Of a stretch of DNA of 43,903 bases, positions 34,141 to 42,903 are shown one piece after another (the first letter of the stretch is position 1; every line of letters starts with the position of its first letter). A program made the position numbers and the translations under genes. Origin of the DNA: Bacillota bacterium (GTDB lineage: Bacteria > Bacillota > Clostridia > Acetivibrionales > DSM-2933); the NCBI GenBank assembly GCA_023430975.1, contig JAEYYB010000181.1, positions 1 through 43,903 of the forward strand. The letters run 5' to 3'. The notes below the pieces were generated by a model. That model ran no database searches and was not told the DNA's origin. It saw only the letters and a program-made list of their open reading frames with translations.

Positions 34141-37100
34141 ATGAACAAAAAGACAATAGCATTATTGACAGTTATTTTTCTTATCTTGAGCATGCCAATG
34201 GTTATTTTCGGGGAATCACAGGATATTAGGGATGTAATGTGGGACGGCATGACATTTACCTACAATTCCAATCAGGAGCCTTGGACTGAGTCAGAGCTCC
34301 AAATACTAAGAAAGGCAGTTAACGATTTTTATCCTGAAATTGCCAGAGTATATGGCAGACCATTTATGGTAATGACAGTAAATATAGTCAAGGACCCTAA
34401 CTTGAGCTGTGAGGGAGATTATGATGAAAATATCATAAGATTAAGGAACTTAAATGATTTATCTGTAGTCTTAAACCAGATGCTTCACCTGTTTCGTGGA
34501 GCTTGTCAAATAAAGCTGGACAGCTTCGAGGAGGGTATGGCTTCGGCGGCGGAAAGGGCAATATTAGAGAATATACCAGAATATAGAGACCAGATAAAGT
34601 TAAATACAGCATATTATGAAGCATTCAATCAGAAAATGATTGGCGGAAATTACAAAGACGGGCTCGATTCCAAACTGCATAATGAATTGTGTGATTATGC
34701 CTGGAGTAAGGTTTATGCAGAGAATAGGGAATTCTTTGCAAGGTTTAATGTTAAATTATATCAAAAATATATGGATGATCTTGATATAATAAGCTCAGAG
34801 GATAAACTTGTGGATTTGGCGGAAGAAGTTCAGAGGACGGTTGAGGAAACGCCATTTAAGGCATGGTATAGCAGGCAGGGGTGCTTGAAGCAGAAACCAG
34901 CAAATGGGGTTTTTATTAATGCATATCCACTTATGTATAAGGACTCAGAAGTCAATTTAATTGAACGCTATGGATTTAATAGAACCATTTCGAGAAGGTA
35001 TGAAAATCTAAGTTGGGAAATTACTGATTTTAGTGGACAGGAGCTATTTTCCGGGAATAGCAATATGGGTGATAATTTTACCGATTTAAGCAAAATGTTA
35101 AGTGCATCAGGATATTGTGGCAGGATAAAAGTTGTTTACAAGTCCGAATACGAAGGAAAGGTCCTAGAAAATGTATCTTATCAGTATTGGGATCCATTTC
35201 AACAAGAATTAGGAGTGTTTGGTATTGTGCCGAGCATAAACAACGGAATAATAAAGTTTTATACTGAGGATGGCATTACAACGGAAGCGAGTATAATCAA
35301 TGGAGCTTTTTCTGTTAAGGAGCTTAAAAATGCAAGAGGTAAAATAACTGCTTCCATTAATACATATAACGGACAGGCTCTTTATAAGACTTTCAACAAA
35401 AATGAAGGAGATTACTATCTCTATATGGCACCACCTGAACCTGTCAATCTAAAAGTCAGTTCAGAGAATGGTAGTATAAACCTGGCTTGGACTGGAGAAG
35501 CTTTACAGAGTTATAATGTTAAAAGAAGTTCAATACCTGGTGGAGAGTATGTTACAATAGCTGAAAATATTATTGGTGATAACGATCAGGTTATTTTTAC
35601 AGATGATGTTACGGATGGCACAAAATATTATTATACTGTTTCAGCAGTGAATGGTGGTATTGAAAGTCTTGATAGCCCTATGAAAACATGGGGAGAACCA
35701 TATACAACATCTACAGTGATAACTCTGAATGCAGGAAATCTTGAGGTTGATAGTCCGGTTCCATTTGGAGTAGAGGTCACTTGCGAGAATGGAAACTTTC
35801 CGTCCGGCAGTGTTATTCTTCGAGAGAGTGATAAGGTAATTGGAGAAGGAAAGTTGCAGAATATTAGTAGTAATATGTCAATAGCAAACATAACAGTATA
35901 TTTTGATTCAGATGGCGAACATAACGTTACTGCGGAATACATTGGAAATGAAATGTTTCAAAACAGTAAATCAATGGATTTTGTAGTATCTATAGCGAAG
36001 CATAGTTTGAAATTAATGCTGTCAAGCGTGCCTTCTATTTCAGTACCAGGGCAGCCTTTGGTTTTAACAGCAATAGCATCAGGAACATATTCAACATTGC
36101 CTGGAGGTACTGTTTTATTTATAGATGGAAATGCAGATAAAAATGTAATTCTTGGAGAATCTAAGTTGACCCCATTGTCAACAGGTAATAAAGGTATTGC
36201 TGAAATAACGGTAAACTCATTATCAGAGGGGGAACATTACATAATATTACATTATGTAGAAGGTGAAGATTATCTACAAACATTTGATGGAATAAGACAT
36301 TTAGTCAGCAATAAGTATATAACTACTGAGACAACTTTAAAGAGCAATTATAATCCCATAGATTATAAAGAAGCAATAACATTAACAGCAACAGTCAAGA
36401 GCACAAAAGGCCAGGTAACAAGTGGAAGGGTTGTATTCAGGGATCTTGATGAGGCTATTGGAACTGTAGACATAGTTCCTGTGGAGGGTACAGATTATTC
36501 AGAAGCGGTGCTTAAAAAGCAAATAAACTTTGTAGGAATTCATCATCTGACTGCTGAATATCAGGATAGTGATACCTATGCAGGAAGTGTAGGTAGGTTG
36601 GAGCAGTTGCTTGTGAGTAAAGAGCGGAACGCTATTGAATTAAGTATCGGTAGCGATACTATATCAGGCGAACAAGTTTTATCTGCAGATTTAACTTGGC
36701 TCGAAAAAGAAGTGTTTCCAACAGGAAATGTAATATTCAAAGATGGTGATTCTGTTATAGGAGAAGCAGCGTTTATAAAGATTGACGAAAGAAAGGCATC
36801 TGCTTCCTTAAAGATTAAAAGCCTCACACCAGGATTGCATACAATAACAGCGATTTATAACGGTGATATTTGCTTTAATGGTTCTACCGACTCAGAGAAT
36901 ATTACAGTTACTGTGTCTTTAAAAAAGAAGTATAAGATATCAGGATGGTTGGAATCAGGTTCTAGTAAAGAGTGTTCGGGTTTTTCTGTAAAAATAGAGG
37001 GAAAAGATTATTCTGCTTCTACAAATTCATCTGGATATTTTGAACTGATAGATGTTGAGGAAAGCGATATAGGTTATTCAATTAGTATAACTAAGCCTAG

Positions 37101-37383
37101 TTATTTAAAAAGGATTATATCCTTGGAGAAGCTAAATGGGGATGTACAGATTGGAAACGAAACGTCCAAAATTCAAATATGGGCTGGTGATATTGATCAG
37201 GATGGATCAATAAATATGAAGGATGTTATTATGATAGCCAAATTATATAATGTTAGCTCAAAGGAATCCGGCTATGATGCGGGATATGATTTGAATCAGG
37301 ATGGAGCCATTAATATTAGTGATGTTATTGCTATTGCAAAGCATTTTAATGCATCCACTTCGTCTTATAATAATGCTATATAG
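34141..37383 (+). CDS. Large secreted dockerin protein with degenerate peptidase-like, Fn3 and Ig-like domains
   Basis: 1080 residues. Signal peptide (about 1-24, MNKKTIALLTVIFLILSMPM); a helical domain (about 40-215) reminiscent of peptidase-MA-type metallopeptidases, but the expected HExxH is replaced by MLHLFRGA; a beta domain; fibronectin III (about 425-515; KYYYTVSAVN); four bacterial Ig-like (Big_3-like) repeats (about 520-930; GSVILRES, GTVLFIDG, GRVVFRDL, GNVIFKDG); a carboxypeptidase-regulatory-like domain (about 935-1005); and a C-terminal dockerin (about 1012-1070; GDIDQDGSINMKDVIMIAKLYN and DLNQDGAINISDVIAIAKHFN). The dockerin should dock it on a scaffoldin. GGGAGGAG precedes the ATG at 34141, 6 codons inside a longer GTG frame. 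Confidence 0.87.
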   Translation: MNKKTIALLTVIFLILSMPMVIFGESQDIRDVMWDGMTFTYNSNQEPWTESELQILRKAVNDFYPEIARVYGRPFMVMTVNIVKDPNLSCEGDYDENIIRLRNLNDLSVVLNQMLHLFRGACQIKLDSFEEGMASAAERAILENIPEYRDQIKLNTAYYEAFNQKMIGGNYKDGLDSKLHNELCDYAWSKVYAENREFFARFNVKLYQKYMDDLDIISSEDKLVDLAEEVQRTVEETPFKAWYSRQGCLKQKPANGVFINAYPLMYKDSEVNLIERYGFNRTISRRYENLSWEITDFSGQELFSGNSNMGDNFTDLSKMLSASGYCGRIKVVYKSEYEGKVLENVSYQYWDPFQQELGVFGIVPSINNGIIKFYTEDGITTEASIINGAFSVKELKNARGKITASINTYNGQALYKTFNKNEGDYYLYMAPPEPVNLKVSSENGSINLAWTGEALQSYNVKRSSIPGGEYVTIAENIIGDNDQVIFTDDVTDGTKYYYTVSAVNGGIESLDSPMKTWGEPYTTSTVITLNAGNLEVDSPVPFGVEVTCENGNFPSGSVILRESDKVIGEGKLQNISSNMSIANITVYFDSDGEHNVTAEYIGNEMFQNSKSMDFVVSIAKHSLKLMLSSVPSISVPGQPLVLTAIASGTYSTLPGGTVLFIDGNADKNVILGESKLTPLSTGNKGIAEITVNSLSEGEHYIILHYVEGEDYLQTFDGIRHLVSNKYITTETTLKSNYNPIDYKEAITLTATVKSTKGQVTSGRVVFRDLDEAIGTVDIVPVEGTDYSEAVLKKQINFVGIHHLTAEYQDSDTYAGSVGRLEQLLVSKERNAIELSIGSDTISGEQVLSADLTWLEKEVFPTGNVIFKDGDSVIGEAAFIKIDERKASASLKIKSLTPGLHTITAIYNGDICFNGSTDSENITVTVSLKKKYKISGWLESGSSKECSGFSVKIEGKDYSASTNSSGYFELIDVEESDIGYSISITKPSYLKRIISLEKLNGDVQIGNETSKIQIWAGDIDQDGSINMKDVIMIAKLYNVSSKESGYDAGYDLNQDGAINISDVIAIAKHFNASTSSYNNAI

Positions 37384-37457
37384 GTTCTAAGCGTGTAAAA
37401 TCACTGTTCTATATATAGATTGCATGGTCTAAAAGATTAATTACTTTTAATCTATCA

Positions 37458-37494
37458 AGGGGTAGGTTGAAGCGGTTTGCTTCAGCTTATCCCT
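37458..37494 (+). terminator. Terminator after the Ig-repeat dockerin gene
   Basis: A 16-bp stem, AGGGGTAGGTTGAAGC with GCTTCAGCTTATCCCT including three G-T pairs, loop GGTTT, followed by AAATTTT. Confidence 0.7.
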
Positions 37495-37575
37495 AAATTT
37501 TGGTATAAAACTGGCTGATTTCTAAACTAATCTGTTATCTAAAAGAAACAAATTTAAGAAAAATTGTTTTACATA

Positions 37576-37605
37576 TTGACGATGGGTGACGAGTTCTGGT
37601 AAAAT
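37576..37605 (+). promoter_or_regulatory. Promoter of the candidate small RNA
   Basis: TTGACG (37576-37581), 18 bases, TAAAAT (37600-37605). Confidence 0.5.
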
Positions 37606-37611
37606 ATAAGT

Positions 37612-37697
37612 GTAACCTATAGGGAACGTAAACGAGTCGATTATATAATCGATAAACATTGATTCCGTTAAATTAAGCACCAATTTGCGGTTTTTGT
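37612..37697 (+). ncRNA. Candidate small RNA of about 85 bases
   Basis: Starting about 7 bases after the promoter, the sequence has a 16-base palindrome (TCGATTAT-ATAATCGA, 37637-37652) and ends in a bulged hairpin (CCG..AAATT with AATTT.CGG, 37665-37690) followed by TTTTTGTTGTG. No open frame lies inside. It does not match a riboswitch class I can recall. A leader attenuator for the next small gene is also possible. Confidence 0.4.
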
Positions 37698-37865
37698 TGT
37701 GTTGCTAAAAAGTGAGAAATGGAAAGCAATAGAGAGGGGCGGTTCCCATGTGAAAAAATCAAACACAATTTAATAGTTAAAAGAAATTAATTACATTAAT
37801 AAATTTCACATTTAATGAATACTTTATTTAGGAGTTATTGGAAAAAATAGAATAGTGGGTAGAGT

Positions 37866-38066
37866 ATGAAAAAGAATAAAAAGTATTTTTTGTATGAAAA
37901 AAATCCAAGGAGGTTTTACGAAAGAATGAATATGGAGAAAAAAGATCCGGGTATGCAATATATATTGTCAAAGCATATTCTAAAACACCTGCTTTTAAAA
38001 GGTGTTATAACAGAAGATGAGTATAAACGCATTGATAAAGAAAATATAAAGAATTTGGAACAGTGA
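37866..38066 (+). CDS. Small basic protein of 66 residues, SHOCT-like tail
   Basis: Lys-rich N terminus (MKKNKKYFLYEKNPRRF) and a C-terminal I-L-K-H-L-L-L-K-G-V-I-T-E-D-E-Y-K-R-I-D segment. This short helix pattern is common in SHOCT-like and recombinase-associated small clostridial proteins. A weak GGGTAGAG precedes the ATG. No recombinase gene is nearby, so it may be a leftover of a lost element. Function unknown. Confidence 0.55.
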   Translation: MKKNKKYFLYEKNPRRFYERMNMEKKDPGMQYILSKHILKHLLLKGVITEDEYKRIDKENIKNLEQ

Positions 38067-38564
38067 ACTTTTGCTGTATAATTTGAAAAGACATTACTTC
38101 AATTGAGAAATAGGTTGTCAATATAATTAGCTCTTTCTTGGCAGTATTATAATTATTGCCGGGAAGGAGTCCTTTTTTGCCTATATAAAGTGATAAGTCC
38201 ATTTCATTTGTCTTAAGCAAGTCTATTAAAATCTTATGTAAAATCTTTTTCGCAACATATTTAGTATATACTATCACAAAATGATAAATATTCTTTACAC
38301 ATTTTTTAAAATTTATGTTATAATATTATGAGGGAAATTATTTTGTAATTTTTGAAAAGTATCCCTTAATCATATCGATAAAAGTTCGTTCTTTCATTTA
38401 GTTTTTTAAATGTTCTTTTAGATATTAATTGTTTTAAAATATAAATTAATAGTTCCATAATTCAGCTTTAGACGGCTTAATGTCACATTGTCTCATTATT
38501 ATGCTTGGGAAATACATTGTGCTATAAATTTATGCTTAAGACCAATAATTAAGGAGGAAATGTT
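38067..38564. other. 498-base region with a half repeat and a long leader
   Basis: It contains a half-copy of the dispersed repeat (38182-38233). A TTTACA...TATAAT pair at about 38294-38324 (spacer 19) may drive the cheY-like gene with a leader of over 200 bases. No further gene is supported. Confidence 0.5.
38182..38233. repeat. Half-copy of the dispersed repeat, variant core
   Basis: It starts TATATAAAGTGATAAGTCC and ends in CATTTGTCTTAAGCAAGTC followed by TATTAAAATC. The reverse complement of its last 29 bases matches 14275-14303 with one mismatch. Confidence 0.65.
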
Positions 38565-38942
38565 ATGAGTTCTAATTCTTTAAAAGTTCTTGTTTGTGAT
38601 GATTCTATTTTAATTAGAAAAAAGTTGAAGGATTGCTTGCAGGAATTTGGTTGCAGCGAAGTTCTTGAGGCTTTGGACGGGCAAAAGGCTGTGGAAATAT
38701 ACAAGGAAGAGAAGCCTGATTTGGTTTTTATGGATATTGTAATGCCTGTTAAAAGTGGTATTCAGGCAACCGAAGAAATAATAGAGTTTGATAAGAATGC
38801 CAAGGTGGTAATAGCTTCTTCATCCGGGACAAAAACCCATTTAAAACAGGCCTTGGAAGCAGGTGCTTATGAATTTGTACAAAAGCCTGTTGATGCAACT
38901 CAAATAAAGAGCATTTTAACCAACTATAAAAAGGAGGGCTAA
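38565..38942 (+). CDS. cheY: CheY-like single-domain response regulator
   Basis: 125 residues, receiver domain only. The acidic pair is in VCDDS, the phospho-acceptor is D57 (FMDIVMP), the conserved Ser/Thr lies in IASSS and Lys in QKPVD. It likely carries a phosphoryl signal to the flagellar motor or another target. The CheX-like phosphatase candidate follows after 4 bases. AAGGAGGAAA precedes the ATG. It is not next to a full chemotaxis cluster. Confidence 0.9.
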   Translation: MSSNSLKVLVCDDSILIRKKLKDCLQEFGCSEVLEALDGQKAVEIYKEEKPDLVFMDIVMPVKSGIQATEEIIEFDKNAKVVIASSSGTKTHLKQALEAGAYEFVQKPVDATQIKSILTNYKKEG

Positions 38943-38946
38943 TTAG

Positions 38947-39831
38947 ATGTTTACACAACTTTTCGGAAGCTTTCTTTTAAATAAAAAATTGGTTACAAAT
39001 GAACAATTAATGGATGCTTTGAATTACCAGAGCTTGGTTCGATTAAAACTGGGTGTTCTCGCTGTAAATGCAGGCTATATGACATCAGAAGACATCAACA
39101 AGGTACATGATGCTCAGTCTAAAGTGGATAAGAAATTTGGGGAAATTGCCATTGAAATGGGATTTTTAGATGAGGAAAAAGTAGATAAACTTCTCTCATC
39201 ACAGAAAACAGGATATTTACTTTTAGGACAAGCACTGGTTGATAAAAATTATATGACTATGAAGCAGTTTGAAGAAGCAATTAATACATACAAAAAAGAA
39301 CACAGCTTGACAAGTGAACAAATGCAATCTATTGATAATGGAGACTTTAACCAAATTATTAGTGGATTTTACATCTTTGATAATCTTCCTGGAGGCGAAA
39401 TCTATAAAAATTATTTTTCACTTCTTTTTCGAAATATTGTTAGGTTTGTTGATGGAAGCTTTATCCCTAAGGAAAAGAAGCCTATTTCCAACTATAAATA
39501 TCAGTGGATGGTAACCCAAAATATATTCGGTAACATAGGGCTGGATACATATATTTGCGGGGATGATAAAGCATTTATAGGTTTTGCCAATAAATTTGCC
39601 CAGGAAAACTTTACTCAAAATGATGAATATGTGCAGGCTTCATTGGGAGAATTTTTAAATCAGATAAATGGTTTGTTCCTTGTGAATATGTCAAACAGCA
39701 ATGTAGAATTGGAATTAACTCCCCAGGTCGTTAATAATAACGGTGTCTTAACGGAACTATCAGAAGCTTATTGTATAACAATTGAGTTTTCTTTCGGTGA
39801 GATTGATTTCATAATATCCAAGTCAAATTAA
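38947..39831 (+). CDS. MshEN-like repeats fused to a CheX-like phosphatase domain
   Basis: 294 residues, cytosolic. Residues 5-115 are four 24-residue motifs (5-28, 34-57, 63-86, 92-115) separated by exactly 5 residues. Each follows the xLGxxLLxxGLLxxxxLxxxLxxQ pattern of the c-di-GMP-binding MshEN domain, which has two such motifs 5 residues apart. The first Arg of the consensus is L, K, K and L here. Residues about 130-294 resemble CheX/CheC, with E235-x-x-N238 in GEFLNQINGLF matching the phosphatase ExxN. Known CheX dephosphorylates CheY-P, and cheY lies 4 bases upstream. A c-di-GMP-controlled CheY phosphatase is my inference. GGAGG precedes the ATG. Confidence 0.8.
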   Translation: MFTQLFGSFLLNKKLVTNEQLMDALNYQSLVRLKLGVLAVNAGYMTSEDINKVHDAQSKVDKKFGEIAIEMGFLDEEKVDKLLSSQKTGYLLLGQALVDKNYMTMKQFEEAINTYKKEHSLTSEQMQSIDNGDFNQIISGFYIFDNLPGGEIYKNYFSLLFRNIVRFVDGSFIPKEKKPISNYKYQWMVTQNIFGNIGLDTYICGDDKAFIGFANKFAQENFTQNDEYVQASLGEFLNQINGLFLVNMSNSNVELELTPQVVNNNGVLTELSEAYCITIEFSFGEIDFIISKSN

Positions 39832-39854
39832 ATAATTATAAAGTTATATAGACA

Positions 39855-39886
39855 GCACCCGAATACATTATAAGATATTCGGGTGC
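39855..39886 (+). terminator. Intrinsic terminator of the cheY operon
   Basis: GCACCCGAATA and its complement form an 11-bp stem followed by ATTTTAATT. Confidence 0.85.
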
Positions 39887-40037
39887 ATTTTAATTCCAAA
39901 TTGCATTAAGCTGTAATTATTGCTAAAATATAATTTATTAATACTTTATACGATTAGTTTTACAGTTGGATATATTTGAATAGTCACTTTAATTACATTT
40001 AGTAATGGCAGAATTATGGCAAAAGGGCGGTATAGTA

Positions 40038-40403
40038 ATGATTATAAAAAAGGAATGGGGTATTGGTGGTTATATAATCATTGGGGCTGGCATTTTAGCA
40101 GCATTATCAATGATTTTGAGTTGGGTGAATTTACCTGCGTTGTCTCGTAATGGTATCCAACTACGCACATACTTCTATTTGGTTTTTTTTATTTATCCGA
40201 TTATTATGACCATTAAAAATTATAAGATAAATAAGCCGATTGGATATATAAGCGGCGGTTTAGCAATGCTGTGCGGTATTAGGTATATAACAACAAAGAA
40301 AACTTTCTTTTTTGGCAATGTATCATCAATAGGAGCATATGTGTTTACTGTATCAGCAATTATACTTATAGTCGGTGTTTACAAATATAAAAATAAGATT
40401 TGA
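40038..40403 (+). CDS. Small four-span membrane protein
   Basis: 121 residues with about four hydrophobic segments (near residues 8-30, 45-62, 68-85 and 95-115) and a basic C terminus (YKYKNKI). No family is recognised. The ATG at 40038 is preceded by AGGGCGG; an in-frame ATG at 40005 lacks a ribosome binding site. Stands alone. Confidence 0.65.
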   Translation: MIIKKEWGIGGYIIIGAGILAALSMILSWVNLPALSRNGIQLRTYFYLVFFIYPIIMTIKNYKINKPIGYISGGLAMLCGIRYITTKKTFFFGNVSSIGAYVFTVSAIILIVGVYKYKNKI

Positions 40404-40545
40404 AATCATAAAAAGCTAATAACCAATCATAATAAATATCTTGCAGTAATTATAAAACTGGGCTAAGATTAATACATATGTAAATTAATAAAATTAATTT
40501 GAAATGAAAGTCTTTTATATATAAAAATTGTTTTGGAGGTGCTAT

Positions 40546-41826
40546 ATGCCGAAGGGGTTATTTTCACAAGGCATGGTGGTTCTGTTATCGGAACCTATTT
40601 TATTTAGTAAGTTGGAGCAAATTCTTGCAGAAGATTTTAAACTTGTGGCAAAGAATGAGAATTCTGAACAATGGTATTTTGGGGGCCCAAGTGTTTTGAT
40701 TTCTTATCGTCCAGAAGTTAATGGCTATATTACAGTGGATTTGGTTGATAAACCCTGGCCAGACCATATGGGGGACCCGGAAAAAGAAGAGATGCTTTTT
40801 GGAGCATGGTCAATGGGATACTTCGGTCCGTTCACTTATCCGGGCGGCCTTAGTCATGCAGCTCAGCAATCTTGGCTTTATGAGGATGGAGGCAAGAATG
40901 CGGAGGAGCACAAAGCATTTATAAGAATTCGCTCAAGTTATGTTTTAGGCAGCGATGTGGACAAGGATACGCCTGTTTTACCAAAGAATTATGATCCAGG
41001 GCATGAGATGATGTTTTTAACAAAGGTATGCCAAAATGTACTTCAAATGTCAGAAGCATTATGCTATTTTAACCCAAATGGAGAGTGTCTGGCTTCCGAT
41101 GAGATTGTGGACGGTCTTCTGGATAGATATGAAAAAATGAGTATGTATCCTCTTGAAATATGGTCAAATATTCGACTGTTCAATTTTCCTGACAGTGACA
41201 AATGGGCTTTGATGGATACAGTGGGCATGGGACAGCTTGATACGATAGACCATGAGGCGATATTTATAAAAGGTGAATTTGATCCGAACGATATTGTAAA
41301 CTTCTTCAGGAACACTGAAGTGTTCTATCTCAATAACAGGGGCCTGGTTTTTAAAAATGGCCAAATAGTTGTGGGACCTGGCGGCGTATGTTGGCAGGGT
41401 GTGGCGATTAAAGAGAGTATTGCAGCTCCTCCAAGATCGGTTATCAGATGGTTTCCGGCTGATGGCAGCGAAAGGCCCGAAGCATATTTGGGCGGTCTGC
41501 CTAATTATGTAAATAAAAGTGTTGATGATTTAGATGAAGCTGAAGAAGAGGAAGAAGATGATGAAGGAAAATATGAATTTGAACACAAAGTTGAAATAAG
41601 TGTAGACGATTATGATAATGATGAAAATGATAAAGACGAATACGAGGAAGATGAAACAGATTCTCAAGATATAGAAGAAAAAGAAGAAAAACAAGAAAAG
41701 GAAGAAAAAGAAGAAAAGGAAGAAAAAGAAATTAAAGCGGAGAAAGAAGATAAGCAAAAAGAAGAAATAAAAGATCAAGATGGTGAAGAAAAGAAGGGCT
41801 TTTTCAAAAGAATATTTGGTAGATAA
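40546..41826 (+). CDS. DUF4261-type protein with long Glu/Lys tail
   Basis: 426 residues, cytosolic. The first 325 residues form a globular part with the feel of DUF4261 (MVVLLSEPILFSKLEQILAED..., GPFTYPGGLSHAAQQSW, late GVAIKESIAAPPRSVIRWFP). The last 100 are a highly charged Asp/Glu then Glu/Lys low-complexity stretch ending in KKGFFKRIFGR, possibly a membrane- or nucleic-acid-touching tip. GGAGGT lies 7 bases before the ATG at 40546. Function unknown. Confidence 0.7.
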   Translation: MPKGLFSQGMVVLLSEPILFSKLEQILAEDFKLVAKNENSEQWYFGGPSVLISYRPEVNGYITVDLVDKPWPDHMGDPEKEEMLFGAWSMGYFGPFTYPGGLSHAAQQSWLYEDGGKNAEEHKAFIRIRSSYVLGSDVDKDTPVLPKNYDPGHEMMFLTKVCQNVLQMSEALCYFNPNGECLASDEIVDGLLDRYEKMSMYPLEIWSNIRLFNFPDSDKWALMDTVGMGQLDTIDHEAIFIKGEFDPNDIVNFFRNTEVFYLNNRGLVFKNGQIVVGPGGVCWQGVAIKESIAAPPRSVIRWFPADGSERPEAYLGGLPNYVNKSVDDLDEAEEEEEDDEGKYEFEHKVEISVDDYDNDENDKDEYEEDETDSQDIEEKEEKQEKEEKEEKEEKEIKAEKEDKQKEEIKDQDGEEKKGFFKRIFGR

Positions 41827-41831
41827 AAAAT

Positions 41832-41859
41832 ATCTCGCAGGCTTTCATACCTGCGAGAT
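41832..41859 (+). terminator. Intrinsic terminator after the DUF4261-type gene
   Basis: ATCTCGCAGG with CCTGCGAGAT, 10 bp, followed by TAATTTT. Confidence 0.85.
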
Positions 41860-42206
41860 TAATTTTGACCTTTTTTATGTATTTAAAGAGGATATTTTTA
41901 ATCTTATGTAGAATTATTCTTATATCATATTTTTTATAATATACCCCATTCATAAATTAAATTAATTATTTCTTATGCAACTGTTTGCCTTTCACTGCAA
42001 AAACTTAATAATAAAAATTGCATTTGCCAATTAAATCCTTATAATTTGTGCATTTAACAATGAACATGTTAAGGAAGGGTTAAAATATTAATTCTGATTT
42101 CTGCTCCAGTGTTGACAAGTTAAGTCAACTTAGGGAGCAAAATTTACTGCGGAAGTTATATTTTAATCATTCCTATGGATTATTTTAAGAGAGGAATGAG
42201 GATAAT
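41860..42206. other. 347-base leader region with a long hairpin
   Basis: AT-rich. Its one clear structure is the two-part hairpin at 42103-42138. No gene is seen. Confidence 0.5.
42103..42138. promoter_or_regulatory. Two-part hairpin upstream of the STAS gene
   Basis: GCTCC pairs with GGAGC outside and GTTGAC with GTCAAC inside, separated by a small internal loop. It lies 70 bases upstream of the STAS start codon. It could be an operator or an RNA element. Confidence 0.45.
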
Positions 42207-42590
42207 ATGAATAATGACTTAAGCTCTGATATTTTATTAATATCTGAGTCAATAACGGAAAGAAATCAAATAATTAAATTCAATGGATGTCTTGTTTTCA
42301 ATACATCACAGATGGCAAAGGCTAAGATTGGCAGAATTTTGATTGATGCTGAAGGATATATTCTTGATTTTTCTGGTATTACAAAAATAGATAGTGCAGG
42401 GTTTGGAGTAATTTTCAATTTTATGAGTAAAAAGCCTCACAATTCTGCAGTGGTTGCAGTAGTTAAAGACTTGTTTATAATTGAACTTTTCAAGGTAACA
42501 AAAGTAGATCAAATATTGCCTCTTTGCAGTTCAATTGAAGATGCAACAGAAATAATTGATTTTATGATGGTTAAAAATACTATGACGTGA
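42207..42590 (+). CDS. STAS-domain anti-sigma-factor antagonist-like protein
   Basis: 127 residues, cytosolic. The STAS fold pattern is visible (IIKFNGCLVFNTSQ, YILDFSGITKIDSAGFGVIFNFMS). The phosphorylatable Ser of the D-S-A-G motif is S63. Such proteins bind anti-sigma kinases of the RsbW/SpoIIAB type. No kinase or sigma gene is adjacent except a dead histidine kinase downstream. Preceded by AGAGAGGAATGAGG. Confidence 0.82.
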   Translation: MNNDLSSDILLISESITERNQIIKFNGCLVFNTSQMAKAKIGRILIDAEGYILDFSGITKIDSAGFGVIFNFMSKKPHNSAVVAVVKDLFIIELFKVTKVDQILPLCSSIEDATEIIDFMMVKNTMT

Positions 42591-42903
42591 ATAATTGTGT
42601 TTGTATGTATACATAAAGACAAAAATAAGGTGCAGTTTAAGACACCTTATTTTTGTTTTGGGGAGACTTCAATTAAATATCATATCAATTTTTGTACTGC
42701 TTCTATTAAATATAGAACCAGAAAACCAATATGTATCTTATATTACTATTTTTCCATTTATTTTCAATGTATTTATTTGATATATGATAGCATTATTTTG
42801 CTGGATTGATGCAAAAAGAAATGAATAGCATTATTTTGTCATGACTTTAGCAGAAATTATTTTTTACCGTTAATTTATTGCATTTAAACTATATTATAGA
42901 CGA
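42591..42903. other. 313-base region without a supported gene
   Basis: It holds the STAS terminator (42621-42654). Two short frames run through that terminator and are not credible. The rest is AT-rich. Confidence 0.55.
42621..42654 (+). terminator. Intrinsic terminator after the STAS gene
   Basis: AAAAATAAGGTG and its complement form a 12-bp stem that runs into TTTTTGTTTT. Confidence 0.85.

Larger units (their letters stand above)
37384..37865. other. 482-base region with a terminator and a candidate small RNA
   Basis: It holds a terminator (37458-37494), a promoter-hairpin-terminator set (37576-37695) and about 120 bases of AT-rich leader before the next small gene. A GTTCCC word at 37742 could pair with GGGAAC at 37622. 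Confidence 0.5.

Noticed and set aside
37612..37750. A c-di-GMP or other known riboswitch in the leader before 37866
   Set aside because: I could not place the conserved core of any class I know; kept only as a generic small RNA candidate.
38005..38277. 90-codon minus-strand frame
   Set aside because: It overlaps the end of the small basic gene and a dispersed half-repeat, has no ribosome binding site, and shows no family pattern.
41530..41778. Minus-strand Phe-rich frame
   Set aside because: It is the antisense of the Glu/Lys tail of the DUF4261-type protein, a low-complexity artefact.
42595..42809. Two overlapping frames of 61 and 70 codons after the STAS gene
   Set aside because: They run through the clear terminator at 42621-42654 and have no ribosome binding site.
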